DNA of 47,897 nucleotides from an uncultured Collinsella sp. Lineage in GTDB: Bacteria; Actinomycetota; Coriobacteriia; Coriobacteriales; Coriobacteriaceae. Shown in pieces: positions 1-6,363 of this stretch. Position numbers and translations under genes: made by a program. How positions within the stretch are numbered: the stretch's first letter is position 1; the number at the start of each line of letters is the position of its first letter. The notes under the pieces were generated by a model that ran no database searches, was not told the origin of the DNA, and was given only the letters and a program-made list of their open reading frames with translations. The DNA is taken from assembly GCA_905199225.1 (NCBI GenBank), contig CAJKFS010000016.1:1-47897 (forward strand). Direction: 5' to 3'.

Positions 1-53
1 CCCGCGACCCCAACCTTGGCAAGGTTGTGCTCTACCAACTGAGCCATGTCCGC
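1..53 (-). tRNA. tRNA-Gly(GCC), 3' part cut by the window edge
   Basis: On the minus strand this begins GCGGACATGG and shows a D-arm (GCTC/GAGC) and an anticodon arm CAACC-TTGCCAA-GGTTG with anticodon GCC. It is identical over its visible length to the complete tRNA-Gly at 2264-2339. The T-arm and the 3' acceptor strand lie beyond base 1. Confidence 0.93.
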
Positions 54-67
54 TTACGAGGATTAAT

Positions 68-116
68 CTTACGTGATGCCCGCATCCTATGCAAGAACTT
101 TTTTTAAAAAGTTTTG
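68..116 (-). promoter_or_regulatory. Promoter of the first tRNA-Gly
   Basis: On the minus strand a -35 box TTGCAT and a -10 box TAAGAT are 17 bases apart, with the -10 about 15 bases upstream of the tRNA 5' end. Directly upstream of the -35 lies a T-run/A-run block (CTTTTT then AAAAAAAGTTC). The same block precedes the other two tRNA genes in the window (see findings). The downstream T-run of the alpha-glucosidase terminator is part of this block. Confidence 0.6.
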
Positions 117-144
117 CGGTACCCTCGCCCTCGCGAAGGTACCG
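106..144 (-). terminator. Rho-independent terminator of the alpha-glucosidase gene
   Basis: On the minus strand a stem of about 12 bp (CGGTACCTTCGC / GCGAGGGTACCG, one U-G pair) closes on the loop GAGG and is followed after six bases by TTTTT. It lies 48 bases past the alpha-glucosidase stop codon. The T-run also belongs to the conserved block upstream of the first tRNA-Gly promoter, so termination and promoter elements overlap. Confidence 0.6.
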
Positions 145-191
145 GTCGTCACGAAAGGCGCGGACAAACGCAGACTTACACGAGATGCCCC

Positions 192-1925
192 CTACATCTC
201 GCCAAGCATAATCCAAGCAGAGCTGTCCTGTGCGAGCTTACCGTCTGTGAGCGGCGATGAAGTGAGCAGGACCTTGCCCGCCGGCAGCTCCAAGGGCGCT
301 GCGCCGAAGTTCGTCACACACGCCCAGCCGTTGTCGCGGCGATAGGCGATAACGCCGCCCTCGGCACCCTCGGCACCATCCGCAAGACCGGTGCGCCCGT
401 CAAGATCGAGCCACGCAAGATCGTTGGTGCACCCGCGCAACTTGCGCCGCAGCCAGAGGGCCTCGCGATAGAGCGCGAGCATCGATGCCGGGTCCGCCTC
501 TTCCCTATCGACAGCGTAGTCGGAAAACCACGCAGGCTGCGGCAGATGAGGCGCCGCATCGGCGCCTGCCGGCGAAAACCCGAACGATCCGCCCTGTGTG
601 GGCTCGTCCGCCGTCGCCCACGGCAGAGGCACACGGCAACCGTCGCGCCCCTTCTCGCGTTTCGGTCCAGGCGTATTGGTTGCACTGGGATCTTCGAGTG
701 CAGACCACGGGATATCAGCCACCTCAAAAAGGCCGAGCTCCTCACCCTGATACACGTATGCCGAGCCCGGAAGCGCCAGCTCGAGCAAAAGGGCCGCCCG
801 TGCACGACGCTCGCCGAGCTCGCGGTTTTCGTCATAAGACGACCCGTCGCGCAAGAGCCAGTCGAGCGCTATCTGGTGATAGCGCTCCGCCTTGATCTGC
901 GGCAGGGCATAGCGCGTCGCCACGCGCGGCACATCATGATTGGAAAGCACCCAGGTCGAAGCGGAATCGGATTCGACTGCCGTCTTAAGGTCCTCCTCGA
1001 TTGCGGCGTGCATGTCGTCATAGGTCCAAGTGGCCTTGGCGAACTCAAAGTTGAACGTCTGGCCGAGCTCACTGGGGCGCGCGTAGAGATACTGACGCTC
1101 GGGCAGCACCCACGCCTCGGCAACGGCGCTACGCGGCGGATCATAGCGGTCGAATACGCGGCGCCACTCGCGATAGATCTCGTGGACCTCGTTGCGGTCC
1201 CACAGCGGATGGGTACCGTCGTCAACCATGTCATCGCCCTCGGCGAGATGCCACCGGTCGAGATCATCGCGATCGAGGTCCTTGGCGAGACCGTGTGCCA
1301 CATCGATACGGAAGCCATCGACGCCACGATCGCTCCAAAACGCGAGGACGTCGCAGAAGAATGTGTGAACCTCGGGGCATGACCAGTCAAAATCGGGCTG
1401 CTCGGGCGTAAACATATGCAGATACCACTGACCGTCCGCAACACGCGTCCAGGCGGGGCCGCCAAAGTTGGCATTCCAATTGGTGGGAGGCAGCTCGCCA
1501 TGCTCGCCGCGACCATCGCGGAAGATATAACGGGCACGCTCGGGCGGTCCGGGGCCGGCGGCAAGAGCGGCTCTAAACCAAGGGTGCTGATCGGATGAGT
1601 GGTTGGGCACGATGTCGACGATGACCTTGATGTCGCGCTCGTGGGCAGCAGCGACCATGTCATCGAAGTCGTCAAGCGAGCCAAGACGCGGGTCGACATC
1701 GCAGTAGTCCGCCACGTCATAGCCGCCGTCGACAAGCGGCGATGGGTAGAACGGGCTCAGCCATATGGCCTCGATGCCCAGCCGCTCAAGATAATCCATC
1801 TGCTGGGTAATGCCCGCGATATCGCCCAGACCCGAACCGGTCGAATCCTTAAACGAGCGCGGGTAAATCTGATAGATCGCGGCATCGGACATCCATGAGC
1901 GCGAAGAGGACTTTTCTGTAGCCAT
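192..1925 (-). CDS. GH13 alpha-glucosidase (oligo-1,6-glucosidase/maltase type)
   Basis: 577 aa, predicted cytoplasmic (no signal peptide). It hydrolyses terminal alpha-glucosidic bonds of small oligosaccharides. The N-terminal AIYQIYPRSF motif opens a (beta/alpha)8 barrel. The four GH13 regions are visible: DIVPNH at about 104-109, GFRIDVAH with nucleophile Asp208, the acid/base Glu270 in AVAEAW, and the transition-state Asp331 in SNHD. Val follows the nucleophile. In this family that position has been linked to alpha-1,6 preference, whereas Ala is linked to alpha-1,4, so an isomaltase-like activity is possible but not certain. I chose the ATG at 1925 because AGGGAGA lies about nine bases upstream; a longer frame to 2015 has no better site. 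The gene is a single transcription unit between two tRNA-Gly genes, with no transporter or regulator beside it. The substrate is inferred from family only. Confidence 0.9.
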   Translation of the reverse strand: MATEKSSSRSWMSDAAIYQIYPRSFKDSTGSGLGDIAGITQQMDYLERLGIEAIWLSPFYPSPLVDGGYDVADYCDVDPRLGSLDDFDDMVAAAHERDIKVIVDIVPNHSSDQHPWFRAALAAGPGPPERARYIFRDGRGEHGELPPTNWNANFGGPAWTRVADGQWYLHMFTPEQPDFDWSCPEVHTFFCDVLAFWSDRGVDGFRIDVAHGLAKDLDRDDLDRWHLAEGDDMVDDGTHPLWDRNEVHEIYREWRRVFDRYDPPRSAVAEAWVLPERQYLYARPSELGQTFNFEFAKATWTYDDMHAAIEEDLKTAVESDSASTWVLSNHDVPRVATRYALPQIKAERYHQIALDWLLRDGSSYDENRELGERRARAALLLELALPGSAYVYQGEELGLFEVADIPWSALEDPSATNTPGPKREKGRDGCRVPLPWATADEPTQGGSFGFSPAGADAAPHLPQPAWFSDYAVDREEADPASMLALYREALWLRRKLRGCTNDLAWLDLDGRTGLADGAEGAEGGVIAYRRDNGWACVTNFGAAPLELPAGKVLLTSSPLTDGKLAQDSSAWIMLGEM

Positions 1926-2227
1926 GGGATGAGTCTCCCTTGCAACGAGGTTTTGCGAGATGCCCACGATGATACGCCCAAAGCGGACATTCGCGACAAA
2001 CAACGCCCCACCCACACCCCAAAAATGCTCGCTCCCTCTCGGGTTCGAGCCCCCTGGGGCGGATTGACCAATGAGGCGAAAAGAATGGAAGACTCACTCC
2101 CCCGGCCACGACAGCGAGCGGGCTCCGGGTGCCCCAGGTTGCCGTGAAAGAGGAGGGAAGCGTACTTTATGTACGCGACCGACGATTGAGGGGCAAGATG
2201 GGGTGCCCGGGGCTCGCACAGCGTCAA
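1926..2227. other. Intergenic region upstream of the alpha-glucosidase
   Basis: About 300 bases between the alpha-glucosidase start and the terminator of the second tRNA-Gly. It contains structured repeat copy A (2118-2217). A GGGTTCGAGCCCC string at about 2039-2051 resembles a tRNA T-arm, but no tRNA can be folded around it. A weak -10-like TATCAT on the minus strand lies about 45 bases upstream of the gene, without a convincing -35. I see no protein gene. Confidence 0.6.
2118..2217. repeat. Intergenic structured repeat, family 1, copy A
   Basis: An imperfect inverted repeat of 100 bases. Outer arms GCGGGCTCCGGG / CCCGGGGCTCGC pair with two G-U. They are followed by a TG/TG internal loop, helix CCCCA/TGGGG, internal loop GG/GA, helix TTGCC/GGCAA, a TGAAAG opposite TTGA loop, and an apical helix GCGTAC/GTACGC. 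The same order of helices and loops occurs at 20559-20656 and 21706-21813 with different paired bases. Confidence 0.75.
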
Positions 2228-2255
2228 CAAAAAACGCGGTTCGTTAGAACCGCGT
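2228..2255 (-). terminator. Terminator of the second tRNA-Gly
   Basis: On the minus strand the perfect 9-bp stem ACGCGGTTC/GAACCGCGT with a four-base loop (TAAC) is followed by TTTTTTGTT. It starts nine bases after the tRNA CCA end. Textbook rho-independent terminator. Confidence 0.9.
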
Positions 2256-2263
2256 AACATAGT

Positions 2264-2339
2264 TGGAGCGGACAACGGGGCTCGAACCCGCGACCCCAAC
2301 CTTGGCAAGGTTGTGCTCTACCAACTGAGCCATGTCCGC
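2264..2339 (-). tRNA. tRNA-Gly(GCC)
   Basis: Complete 76-base tRNA with encoded CCA. Acceptor GCGGACA/TGTCCGC, D-arm GCTC/GAGC, anticodon arm CAACC/GGTTG with loop TTGCCAA (anticodon GCC), and T-arm with TTCGAGC. It reads GGC and GGT glycine codons. Identical to the partial copy at 1-53; the two lie as direct repeats about 2.3 kb apart around the alpha-glucosidase. Confidence 0.97.
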
Positions 2340-2351
2340 TTGCGGGTTATT

Positions 2352-2405
2352 AATTTACGCGAGTTGTCCAAAAGACGCAAGTACTTTTTTCAAAAAACTT
2401 GTCTG
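2352..2405 (-). promoter_or_regulatory. Promoter of the second tRNA-Gly
   Basis: On the minus strand TTGCGT (2375-2380) and TAAATT (2352-2357) are exactly 17 bases apart, with the tRNA 5' end 12 bases past the -10. Immediately upstream is a TTTTTTGAAAAAAGTAC block shared with the other two tRNA promoters. Confidence 0.6.
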
Positions 2406-2419
2406 CCGCATGTTCTTAA

Positions 2420-2447
2420 TAGCCAAACGCGCTAAAGCGATTGGCTA
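2420..2447 (-). terminator. Hairpin at the end of the STAS/ATPase gene
   Basis: Stem TAGCCAA/TTGGCTA, with a possible inner CGC/GCG, overlaps the stop codon of the STAS-ATPase gene on the minus strand. No T-run follows directly; the nearest is about 30 bases further, in the tRNA promoter block. It may be a weak terminator or an mRNA 3' end structure. Confidence 0.35.
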
Positions 2448-3191
2448 GGCACACGATTCCAGCGCTCCGCTAAACAGCTTCACCATCTGCACGCGCGTGC
2501 CGGCGCCGTCCGTACGACGAGCAACCTCCACGTTATCGACGAGCATACGCATAAGCTTGATACCACGGCCGCGTTCCTCGGATGCGACCGGCTCGCTCGT
2601 TTCATCGATAGAATAGCCGGCACCTCGATCAAGCACCTCAACCACAACGCGATCGCCATAGGCCTGAACCGTCAGGACGCACCCGATACCGCCCGCATGG
2701 TCATAGGCATTACCCAGCGCCTCCCCCGACGCCAATGCGACATCGTAGCGCTCGTCACGGCGCAACGGAAGCGATTCAAGGAGTTCGGCAATGCGATGTC
2801 GGTAGTATGGAAGATTCTCGATACCCTGACGGACCTCGACGCTCTTACTCCAGCGAGGCAGCTCCCCCACCGGAATGGCGGGAATAGACTCCCGTGCCGG
2901 CCCCGCGACATGAAGGATATCGACAAGACGAGCAATCTCCAAAAAGCGAACAACTTCACCCGATGCATTGACGAGCGAAAGCAGGCCTTCTCGCCTCATG
3001 AGCTCACGAGCGCGCGTAAGCAGGAATGCCAAGCCCGTCGAATCGATAAAGCTAACAGCCTGACAGTTGATGACAACACGACGCACGCCGCGGCCAATCA
3101 AAGCATCCAACCGCCGACGCAGCGCAGGCACCGTGGCGATGTCGATATCGCCTGGAGGCGTCAAAACCGCTATGTCATTCCACTCATTCAT
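2445..3191 (-). CDS. STAS domain fused to RsbW-like ATPase (partner-switching regulator)
   Basis: 248 aa, cytoplasmic. Residues about 5-100 form a STAS domain (anti-sigma-factor antagonist type). VSFIDSTGLAFLL contains the DS/T-G site where RsbV/SpoIIAA proteins are phosphorylated (Ser51). Residues about 115-245 form a GHKL ATPase of the RsbW/SpoIIAB type: N-box ERYDVALASGEALGNAYDHA with Glu157 and Asn161, a G1-type DRGAG box at 188-192, and a GRGIKLM box at about 208-214. These two activities are normally on separate proteins that bind each other, so the fusion could be self-regulating. It lies 78 bases downstream of a SpoIIE-type phosphatase, its likely partner. No sigma factor is nearby, so the final target is unknown. 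The start is uncertain: ATG 3191 has only a distant GGGGAA, and a TTG at 3209 is possible. Confidence 0.82.
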   Translation of the reverse strand: MNEWNDIAVLTPPGDIDIATVPALRRRLDALIGRGVRRVVINCQAVSFIDSTGLAFLLTRARELMRREGLLSLVNASGEVVRFLEIARLVDILHVAGPARESIPAIPVGELPRWSKSVEVRQGIENLPYYRHRIAELLESLPLRRDERYDVALASGEALGNAYDHAGGIGCVLTVQAYGDRVVVEVLDRGAGYSIDETSEPVASEERGRGIKLMRMLVDNVEVARRTDGAGTRVQMVKLFSGALESCA

Positions 3192-3269
3192 GCGACCATG
3201 GTTCCCCAAAAAAGCCCACTCGATGCATTCGTTTCCCCAACCGTACGGATTCAGCCCGCCCAGCGTCGT

Positions 3270-5615
3270 CTATGAACGACCCCGTAAAAACTCAAGGGAC
3301 ACCAATGCAATGTCATCGTCCAGCGCCGATTCGGTAAATCGGTCAAGCTCGCCCAAGACCTTGCCGCAGATTCCCGATACGCCCTCACCCGAGACAGAGA
3401 GCAGAAGGTCACGAAGGCGCTGCTCACCAAAGAACGCTCCGGTGCGGTCGCGGGCCTCAATCGTTCCGTCCGTATACATGAAGAGCATGTCGCCAGGAGC
3501 GAACGTAAACACGCCTGTCTCGTACACCATGCTCTCAAAGGCGCCGATTACGCCCGATTGGCATCCAAGCAGCTCGACCTCTCCCCCACGGGCCTCGCCG
3601 CCACCCAGCGGCATCGACTCTAGCCTAATGACCATGGTCGGAGGATGGCCCGCCGAACAATACGTTGCGCGTCCGGCTTTAAGGTCAATCTTGGCGATAA
3701 AGGCCGTCACGAACGTCTCGACCCTCGAAAAGCCCATGAGCATACTGTTAAGAGAGCGTGCCATGCGGGCCGGTCCAGCGCCCTCCCACGCATATGCCGT
3801 CAGGGCCGTCTTGACGAGCGCGGACATCGATGCGGCCTCAATGCCTTTGCCAGACACATCACCCAGAATCATGACGGCGCAGTCGTCGGGAAGACGGATG
3901 AGCGTATAGAAATCGCCGCCGACCAACGCCGAGTTCGTGGCTGACAGGTACACCGAATCGGTTGCGATACCCGGAACATCCCCCAGGGAATTTCTCATGC
4001 CGATCTGAAGGGTCTGAGCGATATGGCGCTCCTCGCGCTTTTGAGATTCGCCTTCGTAGATCAGTTCAAAGTCATGCGCCAAGTGCACCAAGTAGTCATA
4101 TTCAAGATCATCAATCGGCTCTTGGCTACCATCACGAAGCAGCAGCGCGCGCGTCGTCGGGCTCTTCGCAACAGAAGCAGGAACAATTGCGTCGTTACTG
4201 TGCTTGCCATCACCCTTAGAGCGTGGTCGCCCCGCCTCGATGCCGGAGTCGACGTAGAGACCTTGACAAGGCAGACCATGCGCCCTAAGCCAGCCTCCCA
4301 TAGGCATCGATTCGTCAACGCGAGTTATACGGACGTGTTTAAGGTCCTCGGCACTCGTACCGCCCAAAACAGATGCCTCAAAGCCATCAGGGCCAGCCCC
4401 CAGACGTGCCGCTGGCGCCGTCGTGGAAAAGAAAAGCTTCTCGGGATCGTCCGGCAAAGCAACGCGACTGCCGCCTTCAAAATCTATGACGTAGGAATCC
4501 AGACTGGCGTCATACTCAACAGGGCAAAAATGGCAGTTGAGCATATTGCAGATCTCGGACGATACCGCCTGGGTAGCCGCGACGGAATCGTCTAGAAAGG
4601 TAAACAACTCATCACGTAAGACATTGAGCGAGCGGCCAAGCTCGGCCGTGCGACGAGAGCGAAGACTCGATGCCATGCCGACCAGTTGGATAGACAAGTA
4701 ATCGCAAATGACCTCGAGTACATTAACGTCATAGGCGAGCGGTGCCTGGGGGCGTTTCCAACCAACTTCCAGCACGCCAAGGATCTGCGTACCGTAAAAA
4801 ACGGGAAGACAGATCTCGCTGCGGTACGGAGGCATATCCTGCACGCGCAACAGGTGCTTAGAACGATTGTCCAAGTCCATGAACATACCGGAGGCGGCCT
4901 TATCGCCCTCAAGGTCCTGTTGAATCGACAAGCGACAGGCACGCGACTCACGAAGAACATACGTCGGAATGCCAGCGCCATACGGCAAAAACTCAGGCAG
5001 GTAGCTGTCGTACAGCTCCTTGGAAACACCGCGAAGTTTAAAACCGCCGCTCTCAGAAAAATAGATAGCGGCACCCGAAGCATCGAGCGTTCCTACAAGC
5101 TGGTTCAAAACAGTATCAAGCAGGCTGGGTAACTCATCGGAGCCCACAGTGCTCATAATGACCGAGAGCGTGCCAGAGAGACGCTTGTTCGCCACTCTAA
5201 GCTCCGATAACGCACGCTTGAGTTGACGGTCGTGAGAATACTGTTCTTCGATGCTATGGAGCGCCACCAGGACACGTGGCGCGCGGCGCCCAAAGATGCG
5301 TGGAGGCGTCACGGAGCCCGCACGAACCAAGACGGGGATAAAGGAGCCGTCACTCAGCTTGAGCATCAGTTCGTTCTCGGAGCCATCAGTTTCAAATGGC
5401 AGACGATGTTCCGTCGCACGTTCAAAAGCGGATGAGTACAGGACGTCTTTAACATCTCCACCGATGACGTCGGCGCGTTCCTCGCACATCAAACCAAGTA
5501 AGCGATTATTCACATGCAGAATGGTTCCGTCGAGCTCACAGATGATGACAGCATCGCTCGTGATCTCGACTAGTTGGGCAACGTCTGCCCACTCGTTGCG
5601 TTCAAGCGTTTCCAT
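3270..5615 (-). CDS. PAS/GAF sensor with SpoIIE-type Ser/Thr phosphatase domain
   Basis: 781 aa, no membrane segment seen, so a cytoplasmic sensor. Residues about 10-120 look like a PAS domain (ITSDAVIICELDGTILHVNNRLLGL). About 140-310 is a GAF-like domain with the phrase VFYGTQILGVLEVGW. A less clear, possibly second GAF region follows to about 520. The last about 230 residues are a PP2C/SpoIIE phosphatase with the metal-binding motifs GGDFYTL, GDVSGKGIEA and YTDGTIEA. Such RsbU/RsbP-type enzymes dephosphorylate a STAS protein, and the STAS-ATPase fusion directly downstream is the obvious substrate. ATG 5615 is preceded by GGTGGGG. The tRNA-Leu terminator ends only about 26 bases upstream, leaving little room for a separate promoter. 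The input signal cannot be read from the sequence. Confidence 0.85.
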   Translation of the reverse strand: METLERNEWADVAQLVEITSDAVIICELDGTILHVNNRLLGLMCEERADVIGGDVKDVLYSSAFERATEHRLPFETDGSENELMLKLSDGSFIPVLVRAGSVTPPRIFGRRAPRVLVALHSIEEQYSHDRQLKRALSELRVANKRLSGTLSVIMSTVGSDELPSLLDTVLNQLVGTLDASGAAIYFSESGGFKLRGVSKELYDSYLPEFLPYGAGIPTYVLRESRACRLSIQQDLEGDKAASGMFMDLDNRSKHLLRVQDMPPYRSEICLPVFYGTQILGVLEVGWKRPQAPLAYDVNVLEVICDYLSIQLVGMASSLRSRRTAELGRSLNVLRDELFTFLDDSVAATQAVSSEICNMLNCHFCPVEYDASLDSYVIDFEGGSRVALPDDPEKLFFSTTAPAARLGAGPDGFEASVLGGTSAEDLKHVRITRVDESMPMGGWLRAHGLPCQGLYVDSGIEAGRPRSKGDGKHSNDAIVPASVAKSPTTRALLLRDGSQEPIDDLEYDYLVHLAHDFELIYEGESQKREERHIAQTLQIGMRNSLGDVPGIATDSVYLSATNSALVGGDFYTLIRLPDDCAVMILGDVSGKGIEAASMSALVKTALTAYAWEGAGPARMARSLNSMLMGFSRVETFVTAFIAKIDLKAGRATYCSAGHPPTMVIRLESMPLGGGEARGGEVELLGCQSGVIGAFESMVYETGVFTFAPGDMLFMYTDGTIEARDRTGAFFGEQRLRDLLLSVSGEGVSGICGKVLGELDRFTESALDDDIALVSLEFLRGRS

Positions 5616-5640
5616 CGTGGACCCCACCGTCTATCGATAA

Positions 5641-5664
5641 CAAAAAAGCCTCCGAAGAGGCTTC
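5641..5664 (-). terminator. Terminator of tRNA-Leu
   Basis: On the minus strand AAGCCTC-TTCG-GAGGCTT is followed by TTTTG. It has a 7-bp stem with a stable UUCG loop. It sits between tRNA-Leu and the phosphatase gene, so the phosphatase may depend on read-through. Confidence 0.88.
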
Positions 5665-5674
5665 TCAAATGCGA

Positions 5675-5764
5675 TGGTGTCGGAGGCGGGACTTGAACCC
5701 GCATGACCAAAAAGCGGTCACTAGCACCTCAAGCTAGCGCGTCTGCCAATTCCGCCACTCCGAC
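5675..5764 (-). tRNA. tRNA-Leu(GAG)
   Basis: Class II tRNA of 90 bases with encoded CCA. Acceptor GTCGGAG/CTCCGAC, anticodon arm CTAGC-TTGAGGT-GCTAG with anticodon GAG, a long variable arm (TGACCGC...GGTCA) and T-arm TTCAAGT. It reads CTC and CTT. Confidence 0.96.
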
Positions 5765-5826
5765 ATGCTATGTTGTTGATTCGCGGTCCGTTTTGTTGGA
5801 CCCGCGCGTTCAACGAGGAAGATAAT

Positions 5827-5880
5827 AACCTATGATTCGAGAACTGTGCAAGCACTTTTTTCAAAAAAGTTTACGAATTT
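5827..5880 (-). promoter_or_regulatory. Promoter of tRNA-Leu
   Basis: On the minus strand TTGCAC is followed after 18 bases by TATTAT, about 65 bases upstream of the mature tRNA, implying a longer 5' leader than for the glycine tRNAs. ACTTTTTTGAAAAAAGT lies directly upstream of the -35, as in both tRNA-Gly promoters. Confidence 0.55.
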
Positions 5881-5908
5881 GTAAATGCGCAGGTAGATCC
5901 GTGTGTCC

Positions 5909-6033
5909 GGCCCCGAATCGGTGTTGCCTCCCGGCGCGTCCTCGGGCATGAGCGATATTTTGCTACGCACTTCGTGCTGCAAAATATCGCTCCCCCTGCG
6001 GAATGCGCCGGGAGGCAACACCGATTCGGGGCC
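5909..6033. repeat. Nested palindrome, family 2, copy 1
   Basis: Perfect 29-bp inverted-repeat arms (5909-5937 and 6005-6033, beginning GGCCCCGAATCGG) enclose a second 14-bp stem (GAGCGATATTTTGC and its complement) and an apical GCAC-TTC-GTGC hairpin. Between outer and inner stems, read on the minus strand, are ATTCCGCA on one side and GAGGAC on the other. The neighbouring element at 6216-6347 has the same two strings at the same places. It could be a terminator-like structure or a small mobile element. Confidence 0.75.
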
Positions 6034-6215
6034 TGCAGATACATACTTCAGGCACAGTTCTCAAACATGTTCTGGGGGCTGATGCAAATTTGGTGGCTCG
6101 GCTTTGCCGAGCCCTTATATAAAGAGGCCGGAGCTAAAGCTCCGGCCTCACTAACTTTCCTATTAGATTAAGTGAGCGATCAAGGAATCGCACCCCTCCC
6201 TGCCGCGTTGCCGCA
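6034..6215. other. Gene-free stretch with two simple hairpins
   Basis: Between the two nested palindromes. It holds a short hairpin GCTCGGC-TTT-GCCGAGC at about 6098-6114 and the stronger GAGGCCGGAGCT/AGCTCCGGCCTC hairpin at about 6125-6150. On the minus strand the second is followed by TTTATATAA, so it could terminate transcripts running out of the opp operon. No gene is seen. Confidence 0.6.
6125..6150 (-). terminator. Hairpin downstream of the opp operon
   Basis: GAGGCCGGAGC-TTTA-GCTCCGGCCTC is followed on the minus strand by TTTATATA. It lies about 210 bases beyond the oppF stop, after nested palindrome copy 2. A plausible final terminator. Confidence 0.6.
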
Positions 6216-6347
6216 GGGCCCGCGCTGGACTTAGTTTTCAGAACATTCCGCAGACCAGGAAACCCCCTTATCCGCGGCTCCGAAGGAGCAGGATAAGGGG
6301 GTTTCCATGGTCGAGGACGTTCTGAAAACTAAGTCCAGCGCGGGCCC
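6216..6347. repeat. Nested palindrome, family 2, copy 2
   Basis: Perfect 29-bp arms (6216-6244 and 6319-6347, beginning GGGCCCGCGCTGG) enclose an inner 21-bp stem with one bulged base (GACCA-GGAAACCCCC...) and an apical GCTCC-GAA-GGAGC hairpin. The left junction is ATTCCGCA and the right is GAGGAC, matching copy 1 read on the other strand although the arms share no sequence. It begins 17 bases after the oppF stop codon, so it would form at the 3' end of the opp mRNA. Confidence 0.75.
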
Positions 6348-6363
6348 GGACGATAACAACCGG

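Noticed and set aside
2030..2075. tRNA-like fragment (GGGTTCGAGCCCC)
   Set aside because: Only the T-loop string matches; no acceptor, D or anticodon arms can be built on either strand. An old integration scar is possible but not supported.
2445..2447. Sporulation sigma-factor control by the STAS/SpoIIE pair
   Set aside because: The domains resemble SpoIIAA/SpoIIAB/SpoIIE, but no sporulation genes are in the window and Coriobacteriia are not spore formers; a stress-type switch is more likely.
5974..6171. Small plus-strand frame (65 aa) between the palindromes
   Set aside because: It is made of palindrome sequence, has no ribosome site and looks like chance.
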